Source of the DNA: Pseudomonadota bacterium
GTDB lineage: Bacteria; Pseudomonadota; Alphaproteobacteria; Reyranellales; Reyranellaceae
DNA: 39,711 nucleotides
NCBI GenBank assembly: GCA_020160955.1
Contig: JAIUOX010000039.1
Coordinates: forward strand, 1-39,711
Reading direction: 5' to 3'
Shown: one piece after another, positions 32,272-39,711 of the stretch
Layout of the letters: every line of letters begins with the position of its first letter
How positions within the stretch are numbered: position 1 is the first letter of the stretch
The notes under the pieces: model-generated
Database searches by the model: none
Told to the model about the DNA's origin: nothing
The model's input: the letters and a program-made list of their open reading frames with translations, nothing else
Translations under genes and position numbers: made by a program

Positions 32272-33978
32272 TTGACCCTCGCGAGCGGGGCGGCGGTACA
32301 ACGCCGCCGGAACTGGCAGGCGATCGTCACGGTCGCGCTGCTGCTGGTGGTCGGCTTCCTCGTCGTCCTGCCGATGGTCTTCCTCGTCGAGGCGTCGCTG
32401 AACGTCGGCGACCCGCTGGCCTTCCCGCCGGAAGCCTACGGGCTCAAGAACTACTTCGCGATCTTCGACGAGGACATCAACGTCCTGTGGAACACGCTGG
32501 TCATCGCGGTGATGGCCACCGTGATGGCGATCCTGATCGGCTTCACGCTGGCCTGGATCCTGACCCGCACCAACGTACCGGGGCGGGCGCTGCTCGAGCG
32601 CCTGATGGAGCTGCCGTACTACATGACGCCGCTGGTCGGCGCGCTGGCCTGGGCGGTGCTGGCGGGGCCGCGCAGCGGCTTCGTCAACCAGCTGTGGAAG
32701 GGGATGGGGTTCAGCGGCGACATCGCCGACATCTACACCCACTTCGGCATCGCCTGGGTGATGGCCCTGTTCGAAGGCACCGTGGCCTTCGTCATGATCT
32801 CGGCCTCGATGAAGTCGATGGACCCGGCGCTCGAGGAATCGGCCCGCGTCATGGGCGCCTCGAAGCTCAGGACCATGCTGACCGTGACACTGCCGCTGGT
32901 CATGCCGGGCGTGCTCGGGGCCACGCTGTTCGTGTTCGCCGAGATGCTGGGCTCGTTCGCCGCCGCCCTGGTGATCGGCATTCCGGCCCGCATCTACGTC
33001 ATCACCACCGCGATCTGGGACTCGACGCTGTCCTACCCGCCCGACTACGGCCGCGCCTCGGCGATGGGGCTGGCGCTGTTCGTCGTGATGTTCGGCATGC
33101 TGACCTTCTACCGCCACATGATCGTCGGCGGCAGCTTCGCCACCATCACCGGCAAGGCCTTCCGGCCGCGGCCGATGGACATGGGCCGCATGGCCTGGGT
33201 GCTGTTCGCGGTGTGCTGCCTCTACGTCTTCCTCGCCGTGATCCTGCCGGTGGCGGCGCTGCTGCTGACCTCGCTGCAGCGCTTCGCCACCGTGATCCTG
33301 AGCCAGGCCGAGTTCACCTGGGCGAACTACCAGACCGCGCTGTCGCTGGGGCCGGTGCGCACGGCGATGGCCAACAGCCTGATGCTGGGCTTCGGCGTCG
33401 CCACGGTCGGCGTGATCGTCATGGCCGTGCTGGTCTGGATCATCTACCGCTCGACGCTGCGCGGTCGCGGCGCCATCGAGTACCTCGTGATGTTCCCCGG
33501 CGCGGTGCCGCGGCTGGTGTTCGGCCTGGCGCTCCTGTGGGCCTGGCTGAACATCCCGATCCCGATCTACGGCACGCTGTGGCTGCTGGCGCTGGCCTAC
33601 TTCACGGTGATGCTGCCGCTCGGCGTGCGCACGCTGGCCGGCGTGGTGCTGCAGATCGACAAGAGCCTGGAGGAATGCGCGCGGGTCTGCGGCGCCGGCT
33701 GGGGCTACCAGATGCGCACCGTCACCCTGCCGCTGCTGAAGCCCGGCATCCTCGCCGCGTGGCTGCTGATCTTCATGGCCTGCGTGCGCGAGCTCGGCGC
33801 CTCGGTCTTCCTGATGGGACCGAACGCCAAGGTGATCGCGCCGTCGATCGTCAGCGCCTTCGCCTCGAGCGGCACCGAGCTGACCGCCGCCATGGCGCTG
33901 ATCCAGACCTTCACGGTGATCGTCGCGCTGGTCATCCTGTTCCGCGTCACCCGCGGCGTCACCAGGGAGCTTTCGTGA
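32272..33978 (+). CDS. ABC transporter permease, two fused domains (FbpB/ThiP-like)
   Basis: 568 residues with about 12 membrane segments in two homologous halves. Each half has its own EAA loop for docking the ATPase: EESARVMGASKLRTMLTV (about residues 188-205) and EECARVCGAGWGYQMRTV (about 466-483). One polypeptide thus forms the whole channel. The start is TTG at 32272 with no strong ribosome site; the neighbouring gene ends seven bases before it, so coupling is likely. Its stop overlaps the GTG of the ATPase gene. Substrate depends on the binding protein at 31170. Confidence 0.92.
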   Translation: MTLASGAAVQRRRNWQAIVTVALLLVVGFLVVLPMVFLVEASLNVGDPLAFPPEAYGLKNYFAIFDEDINVLWNTLVIAVMATVMAILIGFTLAWILTRTNVPGRALLERLMELPYYMTPLVGALAWAVLAGPRSGFVNQLWKGMGFSGDIADIYTHFGIAWVMALFEGTVAFVMISASMKSMDPALEESARVMGASKLRTMLTVTLPLVMPGVLGATLFVFAEMLGSFAAALVIGIPARIYVITTAIWDSTLSYPPDYGRASAMGLALFVVMFGMLTFYRHMIVGGSFATITGKAFRPRPMDMGRMAWVLFAVCCLYVFLAVILPVAALLLTSLQRFATVILSQAEFTWANYQTALSLGPVRTAMANSLMLGFGVATVGVIVMAVLVWIIYRSTLRGRGAIEYLVMFPGAVPRLVFGLALLWAWLNIPIPIYGTLWLLALAYFTVMLPLGVRTLAGVVLQIDKSLEECARVCGAGWGYQMRTVTLPLLKPGILAAWLLIFMACVRELGASVFLMGPNAKVIAPSIVSAFASSGTELTAAMALIQTFTVIVALVILFRVTRGVTRELS

Positions 33979-35039
33979 GCACGACGCGTATCGAAGTCAG
34001 GGACCTGGTGATCCGCTACGGCGACACGACCGCGGTCAACGGCGTGAGCTTCACGGTGGGGCGGGGCGAGCACGTCACGCTGCTCGGGCCGTCGGGCTGC
34101 GGCAAGACCACGACGCTGCGCTCGATCGCCGGCCTCGAGCAGCCGGTCGCCGGCTCGATCACGATCGACGGCCAGGCGATGTACGACGCCAAGGCGCGCA
34201 GGAACGTCCCGGCCGAGCAGCGCGGCGTCAGCATGGTCTTCCAGTCCTACGCCGTGTGGCCGCACATGACGGTGTTCGACAACGTGGCCTACGGGCTCCG
34301 GGTGCGGCGGCAGGGCGCGGCGGAGATCAAGGCGGCTGTCGAGCGCGCCCTGGACCTCGTGCAGATGCGTCACCTCGCCGACCGGCCGGCCAGCAAGCTG
34401 TCGGGCGGCCAGCAGCAGCGCGTCGCGCTCGCCCGCGCCGTCGCCTTCTCGCCGACCGTCGTGCTGTTCGACGAGCCGCTCAGCAACCTCGACGCCAAGC
34501 TGCGCGCCGAGATGCGGGTCGAGCTGCGCGAGTTGCAGCGACGGCTCGACATCACCTCGGTCTACGTGACGCACGACCAGGAAGAGGCGCTGGCGATCTC
34601 CGACCGCGTCATCGTCATGAACGTCGGCGTGATCGAGCAGATCGGCACGCCCGAGCAGATCTACAACAGGCCGCGCAGCCGCTTCGTCGCGGACTTCGTG
34701 GGTTCGGCCAACCTCGTGAAAGGCCGCTACGCCGGGGCCGGCCGCTTCGAGACCGAGGGTGGCGTCGCGCTGCAGGCGGTGGCCGGCCACGCGCCGCACG
34801 GCGGCGAGACCGAGGTCGCGATCCGTACCGCCTACATCGACCTCGAGCCCAGGGCCGGGGAGAACCAGGTGCCGGGCACGGTGCGCCAGCGGCTGTTCCA
34901 CGGCGACTTCGTGCAGTACGTGATCGACAGCCCGCTCGGCGCGCTGATCGTGCGGCGGCCGCCGGTCGACCTGCTGGACGAGGGCGCGGCGGTGACGCTG
35001 TCCTTCTCCGCCGAGCACTGCGTGCTGCTGGAACGCTGA
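33975..35039 (+). CDS. ABC transporter ATP-binding protein (CUT/FbpC/PotA-like)
   Basis: 354 residues from a GTG that overlaps the permease stop by four bases. All ATPase motifs are intact: Walker A GPSGCGKTT (38-46), Q-loop Gln90, signature LSGGQ (142-146), Walker B VVLFDEP (162-168) and switch His200. The C-terminal third (about 270-354) is a TOBE domain, typical of importers for sugars, polyamines, iron and phosphonates. It completes the importer encoded at 31170-35039. It ends 3 bases before the convergent TauD-type gene. Confidence 0.94.
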   Translation: MSTTRIEVRDLVIRYGDTTAVNGVSFTVGRGEHVTLLGPSGCGKTTTLRSIAGLEQPVAGSITIDGQAMYDAKARRNVPAEQRGVSMVFQSYAVWPHMTVFDNVAYGLRVRRQGAAEIKAAVERALDLVQMRHLADRPASKLSGGQQQRVALARAVAFSPTVVLFDEPLSNLDAKLRAEMRVELRELQRRLDITSVYVTHDQEEALAISDRVIVMNVGVIEQIGTPEQIYNRPRSRFVADFVGSANLVKGRYAGAGRFETEGGVALQAVAGHAPHGGETEVAIRTAYIDLEPRAGENQVPGTVRQRLFHGDFVQYVIDSPLGALIVRRPPVDLLDEGAAVTLSFSAEHCVLLER

Positions 35040-35042
35040 CTC

Positions 35043-35882
35043 CTAGACCGGTTCCGTGCCGGCCACGATCACGCGGTGCATCAGGCGGCGCTCGCCGTCG
35101 GGATAGTCGGCGTTGGCCTTGTGCATGGTGCAGCGGTTGTCCCAGATCACGACGTCGCCCTTCCGCCACTTGTGGCGGTACTGGTACTTCGGCTGGGTGG
35201 CGTGCTCGATCAGGGCGTCGAACAGCCGGTCGCTCTGCGCCGCGTCGAGGCCGACCACGTGGTCCATGCGGTTGGGATTGAGGTAGAGCGCCTTCCGGCC
35301 GGTCTCGGGGTGGGTTCGCACCAGCGGGTGGGTCGCCGCCGGCATCGCCGCCATCTCCTCGGGCGGCCGGGTCGAGACGTCGGTGATCTGGCGGCGCGAG
35401 TGGTACTTGTGAACGACCTGCAGGCCGTCGATCTTCCGTCGCGTCTCGTCGGGCAGGTCGTCGTAGGCGGCGTACATGTTGGTGAACTGCGTGTCGCCGC
35501 CCTGCGACGGCACCACGACGCCGTACAGCATGGTGAGCGAGGCGGGCGCGCGCATGAAGCTGTCGTCGGTGTGCCAGTTCGCGCCGTTCACCAGCCGTCG
35601 TCCGTCGCCCAGCGTGTCGCGGTCCTCGCTCGAGATGATGTTCACCTCTGCGCACTCCGGCGTACGTTCGAGCTGCTTGCGCAGCATCGGCGTGCCGAAG
35701 CGGGCCATCGCGTCGCGGAACGCGACGGGGGCCAGGTGCTGGTCGCGGATGCACAGCACGAGGCTGTCGTTCAGCACCCGCCGCAGCGCGTCCTGCGTCT
35801 CGTCGTCGATGTCCTGGCCGAGGTCGAGGCCGCTGACTGCAGCAGCCATGTGCTCGCCGAGTGTCTCGGTCTGGAAAATCAT
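35043..35882 (-). CDS. TauD/TfdA family 2-oxoglutarate-dependent dioxygenase
   Basis: 279 residues from the ATG at 35880-35882 with GGGAGGA upstream. The iron site is H104-x-D106 (NWHTDDSF) and the distal His254 (CTMHKA), with Arg265/266 (GERRLMHR) for 2-oxoglutarate. The family hydroxylates taurine, 2,4-D and related substrates, releasing CO2 and succinate. The neighbouring ABC importer may supply the substrate, though it is convergent. The divergent partner is a glutathione-S-transferase gene, 65 bases away, with a palindrome between them. No sulfonate-specific marker is seen, so taurine is only one option. Confidence 0.92.
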   Translation of the reverse strand: MIFQTETLGEHMAAAVSGLDLGQDIDDETQDALRRVLNDSLVLCIRDQHLAPVAFRDAMARFGTPMLRKQLERTPECAEVNIISSEDRDTLGDGRRLVNGANWHTDDSFMRAPASLTMLYGVVVPSQGGDTQFTNMYAAYDDLPDETRRKIDGLQVVHKYHSRRQITDVSTRPPEEMAAMPAATHPLVRTHPETGRKALYLNPNRMDHVVGLDAAQSDRLFDALIEHATQPKYQYRHKWRKGDVVIWDNRCTMHKANADYPDGERRLMHRVIVAGTEPV

Positions 35883-35898
35883 GGCGTTCCTCCCGCCT

Positions 35899-35914
35899 CG
35901 CACGATAACGTGCG
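35899..35914. promoter_or_regulatory. Inverted repeat in the tauD-like / GST divergent gap
   Basis: CGCACG (35899-35904) and CGTGCG (35909-35914) are perfect reverse complements around ATAA. The site sits in the 65-base gap between the divergent dioxygenase and GST genes, where a shared regulator would bind. No regulator gene is adjacent. A chance palindrome in GC-rich DNA is possible. Confidence 0.35.
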
Positions 35915-35947
35915 CGTCCGAACGATGAATCTCAAGAGGGGGAAACC

Positions 35948-36544
35948 TTGAAGCTCGCCTACTCGCCGGCCAGTCCCTACGTCCGGAAGGTCACGGCCTG
36001 CGCCATCGCGCGCGGCATCAACGACAAGGTCGAGCGCTGGAAGGTCGGCACGACCGACCCGGCGCTGCTCGGCTTCAACCCGCTGTCCAAGGTGCCGACG
36101 CTGATCACCGACGACGGCCTGCACCTCTACGACAGCCCGGTGATCTGCGAGTACCTCGACTCGATCGGCAACGCGCCGAAGCTGTTCCCCGCGCCGGGCA
36201 AGGCGCGCTGGATCGCGCTCACCCAGCAGGCGCTGGGCGACGGCATCCTCGACGCCACGCAGCCGCGCCGCCGCGAGATCGCGCTGCCGCAGGACGACGG
36301 CCGCAAGGCCTACATCGAGCTGCAGCAGGGCAAGGTGAGGCACGCGCTGGCCGAGCTCGAGAAGCAGGCCTCGTCGCTGGGCGACCTCGCGACGATCGGC
36401 GAGATCACCATCGGCTGCGCGCTCGGCTACCTCGACTTCCGCTACGCCAACGAGCCGTGGCGGCCGGGTCATCCCAGGCTCGAGGCGTGGTACGCCCGCG
36501 TCGTGAAGCTGCCGCCGCTGGCGGAGACCATGCCGGTCGGCTGA
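35948..36544 (+). CDS. Glutathione S-transferase family protein
   Basis: 198 residues from a TTG at 35948 preceded by AGAGGGGG. The N-terminal thioredoxin-like domain starts MKLAYSPASPYVRKV, where a Ser around position 6-9 is the usual glutathione-activating residue; the KVPTL and DSPVICEYLD segments bind glutathione. The C-terminal helical domain follows from about 85 to the end (HPRLEAWYARVVKLP). It likely detoxifies or isomerises a substrate with glutathione. A short 8-codon frame (ATG at 35925) ends with a TGA that overlaps the TTG start. The flavin monooxygenase gene follows 34 bases later and may share the transcript. Confidence 0.9.
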   Translation: MKLAYSPASPYVRKVTACAIARGINDKVERWKVGTTDPALLGFNPLSKVPTLITDDGLHLYDSPVICEYLDSIGNAPKLFPAPGKARWIALTQQALGDGILDATQPRRREIALPQDDGRKAYIELQQGKVRHALAELEKQASSLGDLATIGEITIGCALGYLDFRYANEPWRPGHPRLEAWYARVVKLPPLAETMPVG

Positions 36545-36578
36545 CCCGAAGCAACGACAGACCAGAGAGGGCGGGGCG

Positions 36579-38021
36579 ATGCCGGCACGGACAGGAAAGC
36601 AGTTCCTGGAGGGCCTGCGCGGCCCGCGCGAGATCTGGGTCGATGGCGAGCGGGTGACCGATGTCGTCGACCACCCGCTGCTGGGCGGCGCCGCGCGCGG
36701 CCTCGCCGCGGTGTACGACCTGCACCACGCCCATCCCGACGTCCTGCTGATGCCGGACGAGGAGACCGGCGAACCGATCCCGGTCAGCCACATGATCCCG
36801 CGGTCGCGGGCCGACCTCGCGAAGCGCGGCGCCGCGCTGCGCAAGGTGGCGGAGTACTCGGTCGGCCTGATGGGCCGTACGCCCGATTACATGAACGTCA
36901 CCTACGCCGGCTTCGCCGGCAGCCGCGACGCCTGGGCGGCCCAAGGCAACGAGGCCGGCGCCGAGCGGCTGGTTGCCTACCAGAAGTTCCTGCGCCGCAA
37001 CGACATCTCGCTGACCCACACGATCGTCCAGCCGACCGTCGACAAGGCGACCGGCGACGCGCCGGGACCGGGCAACCCCCACGCCCTGCGCAAGGTCGAG
37101 GATACCGCGAACGGCATCCTGGTGCGCGGCGCCCGCGTGCTGGCGACGCTGGCGCCGTTCGCCGACGAGCTCGCGGTCTACCCGGCCTCGCCGCTGCCGG
37201 CGGGGTCGGACGCCTACGCGGTGTCATTCTGCATCCCGATGGGCACGCCGGGGCTGAAGTTCCTGTGCCGCGACAGCACGTCCAGCCGCTGGAACCTGTT
37301 CGACCACCCGCTCTCGAGCCGGTTCGACGAGCAGGACGCCTTCGTGATCTTCGACGACGTCGAGGTGCCGCGCGACCGCGTCTTCATCGACGCCAACCTC
37401 GCGTCCTACAACTCGGTGATGACCACCAGCTGGCCGCCCAACGTCCAGCAGCAGACCATGATCCGCGCCTCGGTGAAGCTCGACTTCGCGTGGGGCCTCG
37501 CGCTGCGCATGGCGGCGTCGATCAACGCCGCCGATCCCGAGACCATGCGCATGATCGGCGAGATCTGGACCTATGCCGAGTTCACGCGCGCCGCCGTCGT
37601 CGCCGCCGAGGCCGAGGCCACCGAGTGGCCGGGCGGCCTGTGGACGCTCAACCGCAGCCCGCTGCACGCGCTGCGCGCCACGCTGCCGCTGTGGTTCCCG
37701 CGGGTGAACGAGATCCTGAAGCTGATCGGCTCGCACAACGTGTTCGCCGCGCCGACCGCCGCGCAACTGGCCGACAAGGACCTGCGGCCGCTGATCGACC
37801 GCTACCTGCCGGGCGCCAAGGGAATGCCGGCGGAGGAGCGCATCCGCATCTTCCGCCTGGCCTGGGATTTCGCTGGCGGCGCGCTGGCCAGCCGCAACGA
37901 GCAGTACGAGCGCTTCTACCTCGCCTCGTCGCCGCGCAACCTGGCGCGCCACCTGGCCTTCACCGACCGCGCCCGCGCCGACCGGCTGGTCGACCGCTTC
38001 CTCAAGGAGCCGCTCGACTAG
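36579..38021 (+). CDS. HpaB-type FADH2-dependent monooxygenase (4-hydroxyphenylacetate 3-monooxygenase family)
   Basis: 480 residues, the family length. The fold is acyl-CoA-dehydrogenase-like. Family features: TGKQFLEGLRGPREIWVDGERV at the N-terminus, then MGRTPDYMNVTYAGFAG, LTHTIVQPTVDK, the GTPGLKFLCRDS and FDDVEVPRDRVF strands, and late helices with FPRVNEILKLIGSHNVF. The enzyme hydroxylates a phenol or related aromatic (or breaks a halo- or nitro-aromatic) with O2 and reduced FAD supplied by a separate reductase (HpaC-like). No reductase gene is adjacent. The ATG has AGAGAGGGCGGGG upstream. A GST gene 34 bases before it supports an aromatic or xenobiotic pathway. Confidence 0.92.
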   Translation: MPARTGKQFLEGLRGPREIWVDGERVTDVVDHPLLGGAARGLAAVYDLHHAHPDVLLMPDEETGEPIPVSHMIPRSRADLAKRGAALRKVAEYSVGLMGRTPDYMNVTYAGFAGSRDAWAAQGNEAGAERLVAYQKFLRRNDISLTHTIVQPTVDKATGDAPGPGNPHALRKVEDTANGILVRGARVLATLAPFADELAVYPASPLPAGSDAYAVSFCIPMGTPGLKFLCRDSTSSRWNLFDHPLSSRFDEQDAFVIFDDVEVPRDRVFIDANLASYNSVMTTSWPPNVQQQTMIRASVKLDFAWGLALRMAASINAADPETMRMIGEIWTYAEFTRAAVVAAEAEATEWPGGLWTLNRSPLHALRATLPLWFPRVNEILKLIGSHNVFAAPTAAQLADKDLRPLIDRYLPGAKGMPAEERIRIFRLAWDFAGGALASRNEQYERFYLASSPRNLARHLAFTDRARADRLVDRFLKEPLD

Positions 38022-38036
38022 CCCCGCGTCCGGAAC

Positions 38037-38054
38037 CGCCGGCGCGCGCCGGCG
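38037..38054. other. 18-base perfect palindrome in the HpaB-DUF72 gap
   Basis: The sequence CGCCGGCGCGCGCCGGCG equals its own reverse complement. It lies 16 bases after the monooxygenase stop and 10 before the DUF72 start. It would form a GC stem in RNA but has no T run; a terminator without T run, an operator or chance are all possible. Confidence 0.3.
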
Positions 38055-38064
38055 TTCGCAGCGC

Positions 38065-38932
38065 ATGACGCGACCGCGGGGCCGGGTTCTGATCGGGCTG
38101 TCGGGCTGGACCTACGCCGGGTGGCGGGGCGCGTTCTATCCCGGGGGGCTGAAGCAGGCCGACGAACTGGCCTACGTCGGCTCGCAATTCCCGACCGTCG
38201 AGATCAACGGCACGTTCTATTCCATGCAGACGCCGGACTCGTTCGGACGCTGGGCGGAGGCGGTGCCGCCCGGCTTCGTCTTCGCGGTGAAGGGGCCGCG
38301 ATACCTGACCCATATGAAGCGACTGAGCGAACCGGTGGCGGCGCTCGGCAACTTCGTCGCCTCCGGCCTGTTGCGGCTCGGGCCGCACCTCGGTCCCATC
38401 CTCTGGCAACTGCCGCCGACCTTCCGCTTCGATCAGGAAAGGCTCGATGCCTTCTTCACGCTGCTGCCGCGGACCGCCGCGGCGGCCGCCGCGTTGGGCC
38501 GCCGCCACGACCGCCGGCTCAAGGCCCACGCCTGGCTGCGCACGCCAGCGCCTGCGCCACGCCGTAGAGGTGCGTCACGACAGCTTCCGCGACCCGGCCT
38601 TCATCGCGCTGCTCCGCCGCCATGGCATCGCGCTGGTCTGCGCCGACACCGTCGAGTGGCCGCTGCTGATGGATGTGACGGCGGACTTCGTCTACTGCCG
38701 CCTGCACGGCTCGAAGGAACTGTATCGCAGCGGCTATGGCCGCCGCGAGATCGCGCGCTGGGCCGATCGCGTGCGCGCCTGGCGCGACGGCCGGGCGATG
38801 CGCGACGGCAGCTTCGTCGGGGCGCCGGCGCCGGCTCGGCCGCGCGATGTCTACGTCTACTTCGACAACACCGACAAGCTGATGGCGCCGCGCGATGCAC
38901 GGGCGCTGATGCGCCTGCTCGGAGACGGCTGA
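38065..38932 (+). pseudogene. DUF72 family protein gene, frameshifted
   Basis: The DUF72 family (YecE-like TIM-barrel proteins of unknown role) is clear in both parts, but they lie in different frames. Frame 1 from 38065 encodes LIGLSGWTYAGWRGAFYPG, TVEINGTFYSMQTP, FVFAVKGPRYLTHMKRL and GPHLGPILWQLPP to about residue 160 (KAHAWLRT). The rest, QRLRHAVEVRHDSFRDPAF to DVYVYFDNTDKLMAPRDA, is in frame 2, ending 38932. The switch lies near 38544-38550 and needs a net shift of one base forward (an extra base, or two missing). No homopolymer or slippage site is there. It could be a recent mutation or a sequencing error. The next gene starts one base after the stop. Confidence 0.85.
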
Positions 38933-38933
38933 C

Positions 38934-39548
38934 ATGGCAGCGACGCTGAAGTCGGTAGCGCGCCAGGCGGCGGCCTGCACGCTCTGCCCGCTCTACCGCA
39001 ACGCCACGCAGACGGTGTTCGGGGAGGGGCCTTCCGGGGCGGCACTGATGCTGGTCGGCGAGCAGCCGGGTGACCAGGAGGACATCGCCGGCCGGCCATT
39101 CGTTGGGCCGGCGGGCAAGGTGCTGGACCGCGCGCTGGCCGCGGCCGGCATCGCGCGCGAGGCGGTCTATCTCACCAACGCGGTGAAGCACTTCAAGAAC
39201 GAGCCGCGCGGCAAGAAGCGGCTGCACAAGCGACCCGACCGCGGCGAGGTCGAGGTCTGCAAGGTCTGGCTGCGCCAGGAGATCGGACTGGTCCGGCCGC
39301 GGCTCGTCGTGGCGCTGGGTGTCACCGCCGCGACGGCGCTGATGGGGCGGCCGGTCGTGCTGGCGCGCACGCGGGGCCGGGCGGTCGATTTCAGCGACGG
39401 CCAGCGCGGGCTGGTCACCCTCCATCCCTCGGCGATCCTGCGCATGCCGGACGACGCGGCGCGCCGGGAAGGCCTCGCGGGGCTGGTGAAGGACCTCCGG
39501 ACCGCCGTAAGCTTGGCGGCCCAGGCACCCGCTGGAGACGGACGATGA
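38934..39548 (+). CDS. UdgX-type uracil-DNA glycosylase (family 4-like)
   Basis: 204 residues. The active-site motif GEQPGDQED (42-50) and the R-loop KKRLHKRP with His98 match UdgX, which excises uracil and remains covalently attached to the resulting abasic DNA through that His. Cys15, Cys18 and Cys109 are candidate iron-sulfur ligands. His164 (TLHPSAILR) is the conserved second His motif. The ATG follows the frameshifted DUF72 stop by one base; the stop overlaps the clpS ATG by four bases. Family assignment is by these motifs. Confidence 0.9.
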   Translation: MAATLKSVARQAAACTLCPLYRNATQTVFGEGPSGAALMLVGEQPGDQEDIAGRPFVGPAGKVLDRALAAAGIAREAVYLTNAVKHFKNEPRGKKRLHKRPDRGEVEVCKVWLRQEIGLVRPRLVVALGVTAATALMGRPVVLARTRGRAVDFSDGQRGLVTLHPSAILRMPDDAARREGLAGLVKDLRTAVSLAAQAPAGDGR

Positions 39549-39711
39549 GCGAGATCGACGTCAAGCCGGACACCATTGCCAAGCCGAAGATTGAGCAGCC
39601 GCGGCTGTACAAGGTGATCCTCGTCAACGACGACTACACGCCGCGCGAGTTCGTGGTTGGCGTCCTGATGGGCGTCTTCCGCATGAGCGAGGACCAGGCC
39701 TACCGCGTCAT
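39545..39711 (+). CDS. clpS: ATP-dependent Clp protease adaptor ClpS, 5' part only
   Basis: The first 55 residues are present before the window ends. The N-degron-binding core starts at YKVILVNDDYTPREFVVGVLMGVF, with the N-D-D and T-P-x-E-F motif typical of ClpS; the substrate pocket His residues lie beyond the window. ClpS delivers proteins with N-terminal Leu, Phe, Tyr or Trp to ClpAP. The ATG overlaps the UdgX stop (ATGA), so the DNA repair and proteolysis genes are coupled. clpA is expected just to the right. Confidence 0.92.
   Translation, partial: MSEIDVKPDTIAKPKIEQPRLYKVILVNDDYTPREFVVGVLMGVFRMSEDQAYRV

Noticed and set aside
38544..38550. Programmed frameshift in the DUF72 gene
   Set aside because: No slippery heptamer or downstream structure stands out; mutation or sequence error is simpler.

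Overview
The window is a GC-rich (roughly 70% by eye), gene-dense piece of a bacterial chromosome, most likely from an alphaproteobacterium. The reasons are a DksA with one cysteine where the four-cysteine zinc finger normally sits (the alphaproteobacterial form), many tripartite-tricarboxylate (Tct/Bug) and CaiB-type proteins, and the gene content as a whole. A Rhodospirillales or Reyranella-like soil or water organism would fit, but the genus is inference. I see no phage, transposase, CRISPR array or rRNA. Genes are packed tightly, and many neighbours overlap by the 4-base ATGA/GTGA junction typical of translational coupling.

Layout. 1-1129: 3' end of a bufferin-type pair (DUF692 enzyme plus DUF2063 partner). 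1318-1743: dksA with a clear terminator. 1802-4766 (minus): MlrC-like metallopeptidase and N-acyl-D-amino-acid deacylase, a two-gene operon for peptides or amides with D-residues. 4767-5102: a 336-base gap with three successive hairpins ending in a plus-strand intrinsic terminator, a candidate small RNA. 5103-5990 (minus): N-formylglutamate amidohydrolase. 6110-6184: tRNA-Val(GAC). 6265-6747 (minus): secreted fasciclin-domain protein. About 6929-6981: a degenerate copy of the tRNA-Val 3' half. 6998-11570: nadE, a rhodanese, an acyl-CoA ligase and a DUF3237 protein. 11580-11654: near-perfect 27-base inverted repeat between convergent genes.

11657-18407 is a long minus-strand run. In transcription order it is TctB, TctA, an HMG-CoA-lyase-like enzyme, a cupin, a CaiB-type CoA-transferase, a DUF6134 secreted protein, a small SCP2-like protein and an alpha/beta hydrolase. 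Read together it looks like uptake of a carboxylate, activation to a CoA thioester and C-C cleavage. 18518-19363 (minus): TauE/SafE exporter. 19453-21938: an APH-type phosphotransferase, a TetR regulator and a C13-family (caspase-fold) lipoprotein protease, with a TetR-operator-like site upstream. 21945-24784: RidA, a crotonase-fold enzyme and a second acyl-CoA ligase.

24886-31116 is a tightly coupled plus-strand operon: Bug-type binding protein, hydantoinase/oxoprolinase A and B subunits and an MFS transporter. 31170-35039 is a complete ABC importer (binding protein, fused double permease, ATPase). 35043-38021 holds a TauD-type dioxygenase divergent from a glutathione-S-transferase, followed by an HpaB-type flavin monooxygenase. 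38065-39711 holds a frameshifted DUF72 gene, a UdgX-type uracil-DNA glycosylase and the start of clpS.

The overall theme is scavenging of organic acids, cyclic amides and D-amino acids by dedicated transporters and CoA-dependent catabolism. The best candidates for something undescribed are the small-RNA locus at 4929-5083, the coupled Bug-HyuA-HyuB-MFS operon, and the TctBA / lyase-like / cupin / CoA-transferase cluster, whose lyase carries Glu in place of a catalytic Asp.
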